A stretch of DNA of 64,000 nt from Nostoc sp. UHCC 0926 (GTDB lineage Bacteria > Cyanobacteriota > Cyanobacteriia > Cyanobacteriales > Nostocaceae), in contig NZ_CP117768.1 of the NCBI RefSeq assembly GCF_028623165.1, positions 2,976,001-3,040,000 of the forward strand. The letters run 5' to 3'. Of the stretch, positions 1 through 9,426 are shown one piece after another. Numbering within the stretch: position 1 is the stretch's first letter; every line of letters starts with the position of its first letter. Below the pieces are notes generated by a model that saw only the letters and a list, made by a program, of their open reading frames with translations, did no database searches and was not told the origin of the DNA. Made by a program: the position numbers and the translations under genes.

Positions 1-171
1 AGTAGAGATTTAGCCAGTAAAACCTCATCCAACCCACGAAAAATAAGATTGTGGAAGGCTCAGGGATAAGTAATGGATGTGAATGGTAACATTACCCTGG
101 TAGCCCAAACACCTACAGTTAATCCTGTGCGTTCTTGGTTATCACTTACCTTTTGTCATGCTTGTGACTAA
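1..171 (+). pseudogene. C-terminal tail of a filamentous-haemagglutinin-like exoprotein, interrupted
   Basis: Frame 1 reads through the window edge to a TAA at 67-69. The same frame then continues with VMDVNGNITLVAQTP and stops at 169-171. The pattern AQG-(W)-V-D-x-N-G-N-I-T-L-x-A-Q is the usual C-terminal end of cyanobacterial two-partner-secretion exoproteins, in which the stop position is normally a Trp. I therefore read this as the end of such a gene carrying an in-frame nonsense codon. The last codons overlap the start of the CHAT gene at 158. The rest of the gene lies outside the window, so it could be intact apart from losing its last 34 residues. Family assignment is from memory of the motif. 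Confidence 0.5.
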
Positions 172-2881
172 ACCAACTACGATTTTTGGCGCGAATTCTG
201 TAAAAGTTAAAAGGCAAAAGCAGCCAGGGTGTTGGGAGAAGACCACGCTAGCTCACTTTTTACGTTTGCCTTTGTACTTCCTAATAGCTTTGCTATGCAT
301 CCTTGGTTCACCCGTACTGGCAAAAGTTCCTGGCTCAATTAATTCCTTATCCCAACTACCAATTAATAGTCTTATGTCGCTGGTTGTGGCCGCTGACCCC
401 ACCTCACTATTAAAGCAGGGCCAAATTTTATACAATGCTGGAAACTTTACCAAGGCGGTAGAAGTGTTACAACAGGCTGTCCAAGCATCTAAGCAGCAAG
501 GGGACAGCCTCAGCCTGGCAGTAACACTAAGTAATCTTTCCCTAGCTTACCAGCAACTGGGTGCATGGATTCAGGCACAGCAGGCAATTACAGAGAGCTT
601 AAATTTGCTCAAAGAACAGGATGAAAACCAAAATCTGCAAAAAATATTTGCCCAATCACTGGATATTCAAGGTCGTCTCCAACTAACAATGGGACAGACC
701 GAGGAGGCTTTAGAAACTTGGCGGCGGACGGAAAAAATTTTCAGGCAAGCAGATGATCAAAGCGGTGTGGTGCGATCGCTAATCAATCAAGCACAGGCGT
801 TGCGAAGCCAAGGACTTTACCCTCGGGCTGTCAAAACACTCGAAGAGGTAAGTCAGACGTTAAAATCTCAACCAGACTCTAGAGAAAAGACAGTGAGTTT
901 GCGATCGCTCGGTGATGCCCTTTTGGTAGTGGGGAATTTGAAAGACTCACACCAGGCGCTAGAAGAAAGTCTGATGATTGCTCAACATCTGCAATCAAGC
1001 ACTGATATTGCGGCAAGTCTGTTCAGTCTGGGAAATCATGCCCGTAAAAAACAAGACAATATACAAGCGATCGCCTATTATCAACGAACAGTCACAGCAT
1101 CTCCTTCACCCCTGACAAAAGTCCAAGCGCAACTTAATCACCTGAGCCTACTCATTGAAGATCAACGATGGGAAGAGGTTCACACTCTCTCACCATTGAT
1201 TGAGTCCCAACTCGATCAACTCCCCCTCAGCCGTGCTAGTATTTACGCTCAAATTAACTATTCACAAAGTATCTTAAAAATCAAGAGTGGTGTGTTACCA
1301 ACATCTAGTCAGAATTACTACTCTGAATTCAGCACAAAAGACTCAGCAGTATTACTCGCAAGGGCCATCCAGCAATCCCGCAGTTTAGGGGACAAGCGAG
1401 CAGAAGCCTATGCTCTGAAAAGTTTAGGCGGTTTGTACGAAGAAACCGGACAGTGGTCAAAAGCGCAAGACCTGACCCTGCAAGGATTAGCTTTGGCACA
1501 GAGCAGCAATGCACCAGAAATTATCTATACCTTGGAGTGGCAGTTAGGTAGATTGCTCCGGGCACAAAAAGATATTAATGGTGCGATTAGGGCATATGAT
1601 CTTGCTGTGGAAACTCTCCAGTCTCTCCGCAGAGATTTAATAGTCAGTAATGTAGTGAATCAAGATGTGCAATTCACCTTCCGGGACAGCGTAGAACCCG
1701 TCTACCGAGAGTCAGTAGAGTTACTGCTGAAATCCCAAAAAGAAAAATCAGATGAAAAAATATTGGAGAAAGCACGAGAGCGGATTGAAGCACTCCAACT
1801 AGCAGAATTGGACAACTTCTTCCAGGAAGCTTGCCTGCAAGGTCAGAGAGTAGCCCTCGATCAAGTGGTAGAAAAAGAAAATGCTACGGCTGCCATCCTC
1901 TATCCGATTATTCTTCAAAAAGAACTCCAGGTAATTGTCAAAATTCCCAAACAACCCCTGCAAAGCTACACTACTCAGATTTCCCGGATAGAAGTAGAGG
2001 AACTCTTACTAGAACTGCAAAAAAATCTTGTTGATCCTACCGCTACCAAAGCCGTCCAAACCCACTCGCACCGAGTTTATAACTGGCTACTCAAACCGAT
2101 TGAGTCAGAATTGCAAAAAAGTCGGGTAGATACCCTAGTGTTCGTCTTAGATGGCCCGTTACGCAATTTACCAATGGCAGCTCTCTATGATGGCAAGAAA
2201 TACTTGGTAGAGAAATATGCAATTGCTCTGAGCGTCGGTCTGCAACTCCTCAGCCCTAAACCACTGGTAAAACAGCAACTAAGAGCGCTAACCGCAGGAT
2301 TGACTAAGCCGCCACCAGGTTTTTCCAACTTTGCACCGTTGCTTGCGATAGAATCTGAATTCGACGGCATTAGCAAAGCAGGAATCTCGACAACTAGCCT
2401 ACTAGATAAAGATTTTAAGAAAAAGAATTTAGAGAGTAAAATTGGTGCTGCTCCATTCAACATAGTGCATTTAGCAACCCACGGTCAGTTTAGTTCCCGC
2501 CTTGAAGACACTTTTATTTTGGATTTTGATGGTGAGATCAATGTCAAGGATTTTGATACTCTCTTCAGCAGTCAGGGTAAAACCATAGTAGAACTATTAG
2601 TTTTGAGTGCTTGCCAAACAGCAACAGGAGACAAGCGGGCAGCGCTGGGTCTTGCAGGAGCAGCTGTCCGAGCTGGGGCACGCAGTACCATAGCCTCGCT
2701 GTGGCAGATTGATGATGAATCGACAGCAATGTTTGTTAGTGCCTTCTATCAAAAACTCAACAGTGGCAAAATCACCAAAGCCAAAGCTGTCCACCTTGCC
2801 CAGTTACAACTGCTGAAACATCCTAACTACAAGGCACCTAGCTTTTGGTCTGCTTATGTGTTGATTGGCAATTGGTTGTGA
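158..2881 (+). CDS. Secreted TPR-CHAT domain protein (caspase-like peptidase)
   Basis: The 907-residue product has a hydrophobic signal-like segment (about residues 36-56, ending SPVLA). A run of tetratricopeptide repeats follows (about 80-500, typified by ILYNAGNFTKAVEVLQQA), then a C-terminal CHAT domain (about 590-905). The His-Cys dyad of caspase-like CHAT peptidases is present: His775 in HLATHG and Cys819 in LSACQT. TPR-CHAT proteins of cyanobacteria are thought to be exported or periplasmic peptidases with TPRs for partner binding; substrates are unknown. It is first in a same-strand series with DUF1822, CHAT-CHASE2 and DUF928 genes and overlaps the end of an exoprotein relic. No strong Shine-Dalgarno precedes the ATG, but the signal peptide supports a start in this area. 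Confidence 0.9.
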   Translation: MLVTKPTTIFGANSVKVKRQKQPGCWEKTTLAHFLRLPLYFLIALLCILGSPVLAKVPGSINSLSQLPINSLMSLVVAADPTSLLKQGQILYNAGNFTKAVEVLQQAVQASKQQGDSLSLAVTLSNLSLAYQQLGAWIQAQQAITESLNLLKEQDENQNLQKIFAQSLDIQGRLQLTMGQTEEALETWRRTEKIFRQADDQSGVVRSLINQAQALRSQGLYPRAVKTLEEVSQTLKSQPDSREKTVSLRSLGDALLVVGNLKDSHQALEESLMIAQHLQSSTDIAASLFSLGNHARKKQDNIQAIAYYQRTVTASPSPLTKVQAQLNHLSLLIEDQRWEEVHTLSPLIESQLDQLPLSRASIYAQINYSQSILKIKSGVLPTSSQNYYSEFSTKDSAVLLARAIQQSRSLGDKRAEAYALKSLGGLYEETGQWSKAQDLTLQGLALAQSSNAPEIIYTLEWQLGRLLRAQKDINGAIRAYDLAVETLQSLRRDLIVSNVVNQDVQFTFRDSVEPVYRESVELLLKSQKEKSDEKILEKARERIEALQLAELDNFFQEACLQGQRVALDQVVEKENATAAILYPIILQKELQVIVKIPKQPLQSYTTQISRIEVEELLLELQKNLVDPTATKAVQTHSHRVYNWLLKPIESELQKSRVDTLVFVLDGPLRNLPMAALYDGKKYLVEKYAIALSVGLQLLSPKPLVKQQLRALTAGLTKPPPGFSNFAPLLAIESEFDGISKAGISTTSLLDKDFKKKNLESKIGAAPFNIVHLATHGQFSSRLEDTFILDFDGEINVKDFDTLFSSQGKTIVELLVLSACQTATGDKRAALGLAGAAVRAGARSTIASLWQIDDESTAMFVSAFYQKLNSGKITKAKAVHLAQLQLLKHPNYKAPSFWSAYVLIGNWL

Positions 2882-2916
2882 TTTGGGGATTGGGGACTGG
2901 GAACAAAGAAAATTAG

Positions 2917-2985
2917 AGACTCATTTATCTCTTTAAGAACTCGGTTCATCTCTTTGAGAACTCCCTTCATCCACCTCAGAACCTC
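2917..2985. repeat. Short 21-bp tandem repeat, about 3.3 units
   Basis: Units begin at 2917, 2938 and 2959, with a partial at 2980. Each has the plan AACTCxxTTCATCxxxxTxAG. The motif TTCATCCACCT with flanking AACTC is the reverse complement of the motif in the larger array at 14439-14690. It lies between the CHAT gene and the DUF1822 gene and shows no coding character. Confidence 0.7.
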
Positions 2986-3093
2986 AAACCTCTCAATCCC
3001 CAATTTTCTAATAATCATTCTCTGTTTTGTGGCATAAATTTAGTGAATGCGGGTGATATGTACATAGCAGCATTGATGACTAGGGATTGACTT

Positions 3094-4062
3094 ATGAATA
3101 ACTCCACCTATCAGCTAGACGATTTCGCTTTAACATTGCCGATTACCCAATCAGCTCGCATAACTGCCCAGCAATTTGCTAACCAGCAGCCAAATCCTGA
3201 AAAAGCAGAACAAGTTCGGCTGAATACGCTAGCTGTGTGGGTGGTGAATGACTACTTGGAAATGATGGATATTCCTACTGACCTCCAAGCTAGTGACAGC
3301 TGGAACTGTGTCATGCGCCTCTGTGGGAATATAGCTGACTTAGAGGTGCCCTCAGTTGGTCGTCTAGAGTGTCGCCCTGTGCAGGAACACCAGCAGATAT
3401 GTTCCATTCCTCCAGAAACCTGGGAAGAACGGGTAGGTTATTTAGTAGTTCAATTTGATGAATCGCTCCAAGAAGCGAGGCTGCTTGGTTTTATGCCTAG
3501 TGTCGCAACTGAAACACTGCCTTTAGAACAACTGCAACCATTGGAAGCGTTTATCGACCACCTGAGTCAACTGCGCCAATCCCCAGTTAGTTCACTGGTG
3601 AATTTAAGTCAGTGGTTTGCTGGTATGTTTGAAACAGGTTGGCAGACTATTGAATCCCTGTGGAACTTGCCGGAACTCAGACCAGCTTATGCCTTTCGCA
3701 GTATTGAAACTTTGGAACTAAATACCCTTAACGAACCAAAATCAATTACTAAACGGGCAAAACTGATTGATTTGGGTATCCAAATTCTCAACCAACCCGT
3801 CATGTTGATTGTGGAAATCAGCCTAGAAGAAGATCAACAAACCAGTATTCGTCTCCAATTGCACGCCACTGGGAATCAAATCTACTTGCCCCCAGGAGTT
3901 CATCTCACCGTTCTAGATAGTTCGGGAGCATTATTTCTAAATGCTCAATCAAGAAAATTAGACAATTATATTCAGTTGCAGTTTCGCGGTGAACCTACAG
4001 AGCAATTTAGCGTTAGGGTAGCTATCAATGATATTAGCATTACCGAATATTTTCGGATTTGA
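3094..4062 (+). CDS. DUF1822 family protein
   Basis: The 322-residue soluble protein has no signal peptide or membrane segment. The N-terminal part (YQLDDFALTLPIT and RLNTLAVWVVNDYLEMMDI) and the later phrase AFRSIETLELNT match what I know of the cyanobacterial DUF1822 family, which commonly sits beside CHAT, CHASE2 and DUF928 genes. Biochemical function is unknown. It starts 212 bp after the CHAT gene, with a 21-bp repeat in the gap, and 175 bp before the CHAT-CHASE2 gene. A bacterial regulatory or adaptor role in this cluster is inference only. Confidence 0.8.
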   Translation: MNNSTYQLDDFALTLPITQSARITAQQFANQQPNPEKAEQVRLNTLAVWVVNDYLEMMDIPTDLQASDSWNCVMRLCGNIADLEVPSVGRLECRPVQEHQQICSIPPETWEERVGYLVVQFDESLQEARLLGFMPSVATETLPLEQLQPLEAFIDHLSQLRQSPVSSLVNLSQWFAGMFETGWQTIESLWNLPELRPAYAFRSIETLELNTLNEPKSITKRAKLIDLGIQILNQPVMLIVEISLEEDQQTSIRLQLHATGNQIYLPPGVHLTVLDSSGALFLNAQSRKLDNYIQLQFRGEPTEQFSVRVAINDISITEYFRI

Positions 4063-4237
4063 AACATATAGCTATCTTCCCTCTTTGTTGGTAATTTATT
4101 AAGTGGTAATTGGTTAATTAAAAATTAAAAGTGAAAAATTCAAGCCGACTTTTGGAGATTTTTAAAAAAGTCTGTAAAAGCTTGTGGAGCTTGTTATGAG
4201 ACATTAGAACAGGGCATGATTTTGCACAGGGAGATTA

Positions 4238-6580
4238 ATGACAGTCATGGGTAAGTTAGTGGTTCTGAAATTCGGAGAGGGTAGTTTTGAGCAGGGGTTT
4301 GCTGTTACTCTCCAAATTGGTGAAGAACACGAGCGTGCTGCAACAGAAATCACGGGGAGGCTACCTTCATTCCCTGAAATGCCACTCTATTACAGTCATT
4401 GGCAGTCTAGTTATCGGCAGATAGGCAATCGTTATCGCCTCCATGCTGACCAAATGCAGGTGACGAATGTATCGATGATTCAAGACTGCGAAAACACTTC
4501 CCATATTTTGCGGGCACGTTTTAATACCTGGCTGCGAGCAGAGGAGTTTCGCCCTTTGAGGGAAAAATGGTTAGAAAGATTGTCGTCCACGGAAGAAGTG
4601 CGGGTGATTCTGCAAACAGAAAATAGCCAATTGCAACTATTACCCTGGCATCTGTGGGATTTGTTAGAACGCTACCCCAAGGCTGAAATCGCCCTTTCTT
4701 CACCATCCTACGATCGCATTCACAAGCCACGCACTCCAAATAAATTAGTCAACATTTTAGCAATTGTGGGCAATAGTCAGGGGATTGACACCCGGGCTGA
4801 TCTAGCTTTACTGCAACAGTGTGCTAATGCAGACGTCAGCTTTCTGGTAGAACCACAACGTAAGGAATTGACTGACCATCTCTGGGGAAAAAACTGGGAT
4901 ATTCTCTTCTTTGCTGGGCACAGTTCCAGTAACAAAAATGGAGAAAGCGGACGAATTTACCTGAATAAAACTGATAGCCTTACCATTGGCGAGTTAAAGT
5001 ACGCTCTTAGGAAAGCCATTGAAAACGGTTTGCAACTAGCTATATTCAACTCCTGTGATGGATTGGGATTGGCGCGAGAATTAGCTGATTTGCAAATTCC
5101 TCAAATGATCGTCATGCGCGAACCGGTTCCAGACCAGGTTGCTAAGGAGTTTTTACAGTATTTTCTCGAAGGCTTTGCCAATGGGAAGTCTTTATATCAA
5201 GCGGTACGCCAAGGGCGGGAACGATTGCAAGGACTTGAGGATCGATTTCCCTGTGCGACTTGGCTACCAATGATTTGCCAAAATCCAGCCCAGATACCAC
5301 CCACTTGGGATGAATTAAGGTCTACAAAAACTGAAGATATACCGAATTTAGCTTCCTCTCACAAACGCAGATTTACGATAACCTTGTTATCGAGTTTGGC
5401 GATTACAGCCTTGGTTTGTGGGGTGAGATGGCTGGGATTGGTGGAAAGTCCAGAGATACAAGCCTTTGACCAGATGATACGATCGCGCCCCGCAGAAGGA
5501 CTTGATCCCCGACTGCTGGTAATTACAATTGATGATGATGATTTGGCGACTCAAAGACAAAATGGCGATTCCTTGATCGGAGTTTCCATTTCCGAAAAAT
5601 CTCTCAATAAACTACTGGCAAAACTGAATCAATACCAACCCCGCGTGATCGGCTTGGATCTCTATCGTGATTTTAAAGCCACACAACCAGATTTAATTAC
5701 TCGTCTCCAAAAAACTCAGAACTTGATTGGCGTATGTAAGGGGAGCGATGGCACAGTAAATATACGAGGTAAAAAGCCACCACCAGAAATCCCCAAAACA
5801 AATCTAGGATTCAGCGACTTTATTGAAGATCGTGATGGAGTTATGCGTCGGCATCTCCTGTTCATGAACCCAGAGCCTACATCGTTGTGTCCTGCTCCCT
5901 ATGCATTCAGTGTAGAACTGGCCTTTCGCTATCTGAGACCTTTAGGAATTCAACCAAAGTTGACCCCTCAAGGGAATTTGCAGCTGGGTAAGACTATTTT
6001 TTCAAATCTGAAGTCTGGCACTGGCGGCTATCAAAATATTGATACCAATGGCGGTCAAATCTTACTCAACTACCGTTCTTCAAAACAGATAGCCGAGCAG
6101 ATAAAGCTAACACAATTTTTATCTAGCCCGGTTAACCCTACTGCTATCAAAGATCGAATTATTTTGATTGGTGTGACGGCAAAGGAGGATTCTCTAGACA
6201 CCTGGCGTACACCTTACGGAGTAAACTCGTATGAGCAAATGCCAGGAGTGTTGGTACAAGCGCATATGGTCAGCCAGATCCTCAGTGCTGTCCAGGATGG
6301 GCGGCCGTTGCTGCGGGTTTGGTCACTATGGGTTGAGGTGGTCTGGATTTGGGGGTGGTCTTTGGTAGGGGGAGTCCTAGCTTGGCGAAAGCTTTCATTT
6401 CGTTGGTTGGCATTGGGAGTCAGTATTGCCTCTAGTGTTCTGTATATAGCTTGTTTTAATCTATTAATTTCGGGTGCTTGGGTGCCGTTTATACCTTCGG
6501 CTTTGTCGTTGGTAGCTACGGTTGCCTTGATGTCAATTTATAATTCAAAAACAAAAGTTCGAGTGGCGAATAGGGAATAG
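4238..6580 (+). CDS. CHAT-CHASE2 membrane protein
   Basis: The 780-residue product begins with a cytoplasmic CHAT peptidase domain (about 1-350). A membrane segment (about 378-398) leads into an extracytoplasmic CHASE2 sensory domain (about 400-690, starting VESPEIQAFDQMIRSRP). Three closely spaced C-terminal helices follow (about 693-770). His228 in FAGHSS and Cys273 in FNSCDG form an apparently intact His-Cys dyad. CHASE2 normally senses an unknown external ligand and feeds kinases or cyclases; here it is joined to a peptidase, suggesting ligand-controlled proteolysis (inference). GGGAG lies 4 nt before ATG 4238; the in-frame ATG at 4247 would match the usual MGKLVVLK start of this family, so the start is uncertain by three codons. 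Confidence 0.9.
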   Translation: MTVMGKLVVLKFGEGSFEQGFAVTLQIGEEHERAATEITGRLPSFPEMPLYYSHWQSSYRQIGNRYRLHADQMQVTNVSMIQDCENTSHILRARFNTWLRAEEFRPLREKWLERLSSTEEVRVILQTENSQLQLLPWHLWDLLERYPKAEIALSSPSYDRIHKPRTPNKLVNILAIVGNSQGIDTRADLALLQQCANADVSFLVEPQRKELTDHLWGKNWDILFFAGHSSSNKNGESGRIYLNKTDSLTIGELKYALRKAIENGLQLAIFNSCDGLGLARELADLQIPQMIVMREPVPDQVAKEFLQYFLEGFANGKSLYQAVRQGRERLQGLEDRFPCATWLPMICQNPAQIPPTWDELRSTKTEDIPNLASSHKRRFTITLLSSLAITALVCGVRWLGLVESPEIQAFDQMIRSRPAEGLDPRLLVITIDDDDLATQRQNGDSLIGVSISEKSLNKLLAKLNQYQPRVIGLDLYRDFKATQPDLITRLQKTQNLIGVCKGSDGTVNIRGKKPPPEIPKTNLGFSDFIEDRDGVMRRHLLFMNPEPTSLCPAPYAFSVELAFRYLRPLGIQPKLTPQGNLQLGKTIFSNLKSGTGGYQNIDTNGGQILLNYRSSKQIAEQIKLTQFLSSPVNPTAIKDRIILIGVTAKEDSLDTWRTPYGVNSYEQMPGVLVQAHMVSQILSAVQDGRPLLRVWSLWVEVVWIWGWSLVGGVLAWRKLSFRWLALGVSIASSVLYIACFNLLISGAWVPFIPSALSLVATVALMSIYNSKTKVRVANRE

Positions 6581-6657
6581 GGAAAGATTTTTTTATGAAA
6601 TTTTTGGATAACCAGCAGATAAATCTACAAGGTTTACATACTTAAGGTAAGGTTTTT

Positions 6658-7467
6658 ATGAAGTCAAATTCACAACCGATAAAACTATTTTTAGTACTAG
6701 CTTTTAGCTGCACCAGTTTACTAGTTAGCCTGACTCCAGTCCTTGCAAAACCAACTCTTAGTTCTTCACTTAGCGATCGTAATGCTAAAACGACCCTTGC
6801 TCAAGCCACAACCTTTAATCTACCTCCACTTCCACCTGGTCCGCCTCCTGGAGGTCGGGTTCGTGGTGGAGCGAAGCGTGGGGAACCGATATGTCCACTC
6901 ACGAAACCTAAGCTGACTGCTTTAGTGCCCTTTACTGAGTCAGCCGAAGTGATCAATGTCTGGGGACAGACAACCCTAGAACGGCCAAGTTGGTTTTTCT
7001 ATGTGCCGTATACCAAAGATTCGCCCTATGAAGTTGAATTTGTGCTGCAAGATCAGGACTCTAACGATATTTACCGCCCACAGATCGCTCTACCAGATAA
7101 ACCAGGAGTCATCAGCGTTTCTCTACCTTCCACTGCTCCTGCTTTAGCACTAAACAAACAATATCGCTGGTTTTTCACCATTAACTGTAACAAGCAAACG
7201 ATTTCGCCCCCGACTTTCGTCGAAGGGGTGATTGTCCGAGTCGAACTAAATCCAACCGTAGTCAAAAAGCTACAAACACCAGAACTTCTAAAGCAGTATG
7301 CTATCTATGCTGAAAACGGGATATGGTACGACGCACTGACGATACTGGCTCAACTGCGTCAGAAAAATCCTAAAGATCCAACACTGCAAGCAGAGTGGCG
7401 GCATTTGTTAGAGCAGATCCATTTAGATGATATTGCAGCAGAACCGATTCTCTTAGAGCAACCTTAG
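6658..7467 (+). CDS. DUF928 domain exported protein
   Basis: The 269-residue product has a classic signal peptide (about 1-30, ending SLTPVLA). A Pro/Gly/Arg-rich stretch (PPPGGRVRGGAKRG) and the cysteine-containing EPICPLTKPKLTALVP block follow; both are typical of cyanobacterial DUF928 proteins. The middle part is beta-rich with a final alpha-helical segment (about 208-255). The family is probably periplasmic and has no known biochemical role; it recurrently occurs with CHAT, CHASE2, DUF1822 and two-partner-secretion genes. It lies 77 bp after the CHAT-CHASE2 gene and is likely its last co-transcribed partner. TAAGGTAAGG shortly before the ATG is a plausible ribosome-binding site. Confidence 0.85.
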   Translation: MKSNSQPIKLFLVLAFSCTSLLVSLTPVLAKPTLSSSLSDRNAKTTLAQATTFNLPPLPPGPPPGGRVRGGAKRGEPICPLTKPKLTALVPFTESAEVINVWGQTTLERPSWFFYVPYTKDSPYEVEFVLQDQDSNDIYRPQIALPDKPGVISVSLPSTAPALALNKQYRWFFTINCNKQTISPPTFVEGVIVRVELNPTVVKKLQTPELLKQYAIYAENGIWYDALTILAQLRQKNPKDPTLQAEWRHLLEQIHLDDIAAEPILLEQP

Positions 7468-7798
7468 ACTAAGAAACACAAAGATTACTACGGTGTATAC
7501 ACAAGTTCTAAAAACCTAGTTTTTTAGGGTGTGTTATTCCTGAGGGTACGGCATTATCCCAGATTTTCGGTTTACCCCAAGAGTAGGAAAGCGATCGCTA
7601 ATTAACGTCAGTTCGGATTTAGATTAGGTGGCAAAAAGCAATTTTTGTCTGGCAGGGAGGAGTGTAAACGTCCGCTTTATCGAGTCAAAGTCCTCCCTTT
7701 TCTAACAATTTATGCCTTTAATTTTTACAACTATACAGAATAGTTCTTCTAGAGTGAACATAGGGCAAGCAGATGAATGAGAATTTAGCGCAGAAACA

Positions 7799-7831
7799 AG
7801 ATCCCCGACTTCTTTAAGAAGTCGGGGATCT
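7799..7831. repeat. Perfect dispersed palindrome, possible terminator
   Basis: Two perfect 15-nt arms (AGATCCCCGACTTCT and its complement) flank a 3-nt loop. The same arm recurs at 28893-28929 and in degraded form at 50381-50414, so this is a member of a dispersed family rather than a simple terminator. It sits between two convergent genes (DUF928 and the AI-2E permease) and could stop transcription from both sides. The rest of 7468-7873 holds no gene I can support; TAGGATTGCTATA at about 7858-7870 resembles one end of the MITE family seen at 62217. Confidence 0.75.
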
Positions 7832-7873
7832 AAGAGTTGCAATTCTCACAAATCAAATAGGATTGCTATATAA

Positions 7874-9025
7874 CTAATCTTCTTTTTGCAAGATATCATG
7901 ATCAATCGGTCGCTCCTTTTTAATATCAGGACTTTCTGCTGTCCAATAGTCATCTACTTCAGGAGATTCAGAAACCATCACAAACTCAGTCTCTTTTCTA
8001 TGATTATTTCCCCATTGATCCAAAACATCTTTAATTAACACCTCTTGCACCCAAATTTTAGCGACGACAGTTAGGGGTAGTGCTAGAAATAATCCTAAAA
8101 AGCCAAAGAAAGTCACGAAAAATAACTGGCAAATTAAGGTTACAGCTGGTAGCAATGAGACTTGATGCGCCATGACAATCGGCGTGATGAAATTACTCTC
8201 AATCTGTTGAATAAAAAAGTAGAGAATCAAGACAGCAACTGCTTTCCAGGGTTCATCCAACAGAGCGATCGCCATTGCTGGTACTACACTCAGCGTTGGC
8301 CCGAGGTTGGGAATTAAGTTCAAAAATCCTGCCAAAACCCCTAAAGCAAGTGCTGCTTTTACACCCAAAACAGATAAGCCAATTACACTCATCAACCCGA
8401 CTACACCCATAGCAATGAGAGCGCCTATTACCCATCCCCCCAAAGAGACTTCGCATTGATCTAAAATCCCTTCGACTCGTCGCCGATAAAATGAGGGAAA
8501 AAGCCGCACAAAAACTTTGCGGTAAGCCACGGGATTGGCTAATGTCATTCCTGTTAAAACTAGTACTAGTAAAACCTTGAGGACAATTTCCAACGAGCCA
8601 GATACAAAGGCGAAGGAGTTTCCTAATACCCGATTAACGATGGGCTGTGCTTGTTGGATCAGGCTGTTTAAATCTGGGATGTAAGGAACCAATTCAGTAG
8701 GAATGCGGGTTCTCAGGGCGTCAAGCCAACTATTAAAGCGTCCAAACCCTTGGGGAACCCGATAGGTTAGTTCTTGAAACTGCTGGGCAAAAGGTGGCAC
8801 GATTAGCCAGAAAAAACCCACGATTCCGGCAAAAAAGATAGCGACTGCGAGAAGGACAGCGAATCCACGCTTCATACCTGAGCGTTGGAAGCGTTTCGCT
8901 AGCCGATTTAAGGTGGTGGCTAACACAACTGCGGCAAACACGAGCAAAAGCACTTCCCGAATTTGCCACAGGATGTATAAAGAAAGAACTATGGCGATTA
9001 AACCGATCCATTGACCGAGTTTCAC
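7874..9025 (-). CDS. AI-2E family transporter (YdiK/PerM type)
   Basis: The 383-residue polytopic membrane protein has about eight hydrophobic segments. Two or three lie at the N-terminus, a long hydrophilic loop follows (about 95-145), then a dense C-terminal bundle (about 150-340). LALGVLAGFLNLIPNLGPTLSVVPA is reminiscent of the conserved central block of the AI-2E exporter superfamily. Substrates of cyanobacterial members are unknown; the AI-2 label is historical. The acidic C-terminal tail (about 350-383) is cytoplasmic and not conserved in the family. The gene is monocistronic by spacing, with a 90-bp gap to the small membrane gene upstream. Confidence 0.85.
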   Translation of the reverse strand: MKLGQWIGLIAIVLSLYILWQIREVLLLVFAAVVLATTLNRLAKRFQRSGMKRGFAVLLAVAIFFAGIVGFFWLIVPPFAQQFQELTYRVPQGFGRFNSWLDALRTRIPTELVPYIPDLNSLIQQAQPIVNRVLGNSFAFVSGSLEIVLKVLLVLVLTGMTLANPVAYRKVFVRLFPSFYRRRVEGILDQCEVSLGGWVIGALIAMGVVGLMSVIGLSVLGVKAALALGVLAGFLNLIPNLGPTLSVVPAMAIALLDEPWKAVAVLILYFFIQQIESNFITPIVMAHQVSLLPAVTLICQLFFVTFFGFLGLFLALPLTVVAKIWVQEVLIKDVLDQWGNNHRKETEFVMVSESPEVDDYWTAESPDIKKERPIDHDILQKED

Positions 9026-9115
9026 AGGCTGACTCCCAACGGTTGGCGAGATGCAATTTTGTTGTAATTCAGCTAGGTTAGCTGATTTTAGTAACTTGTG
9101 CGTAAATGGTTTGAG

Positions 9116-9307
9116 TTAATTTTGTTTCTGTGCTTGGAATCGCCACAGTAGCGCGATCGCCATAATCACAATCGGCAAAAATATTATAATCAGCGCGTTG
9201 GTTGCTGTCGCCGGAATGGATAGACTTGGCCCTGCATACTTAATTAATACCGATAACAAAGCCGAGAGTAAAAGCAGTTTCAGAACAAATCCTAGTTGAT
9301 TTTCCAT
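9116..9307 (-). CDS. Small two-helix membrane protein, unknown function
   Basis: The 63-residue product has two hydrophobic helices, about 6-24 (LGFVLKLLLLSALLSVLI) and 34-56 (ATNALIIIFLPIVIMAIALL). A Pro-containing turn separates them and the tail WRFQAQKQN is basic. I recall similar small membrane proteins in Nostocales but no function. It lies 90 bp upstream of the AI-2E permease on the same strand and could be co-transcribed. The arrangement of charged ends around two clean helices supports coding rather than chance. Confidence 0.65.
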   Translation of the reverse strand: MENQLGFVLKLLLLSALLSVLIKYAGPSLSIPATATNALIIIFLPIVIMAIALLWRFQAQKQN

Positions 9308-9426
9308 AAAAGCACCGCATACAAATTTTTATGGTACATACGAATTGGGGCTGTACCGTCCAGTTTCTACAATAAACCTACAGATACAATCCTTTCCAAC
9401 TTTCTCCAGGAAATGCGTTCGCTTTT

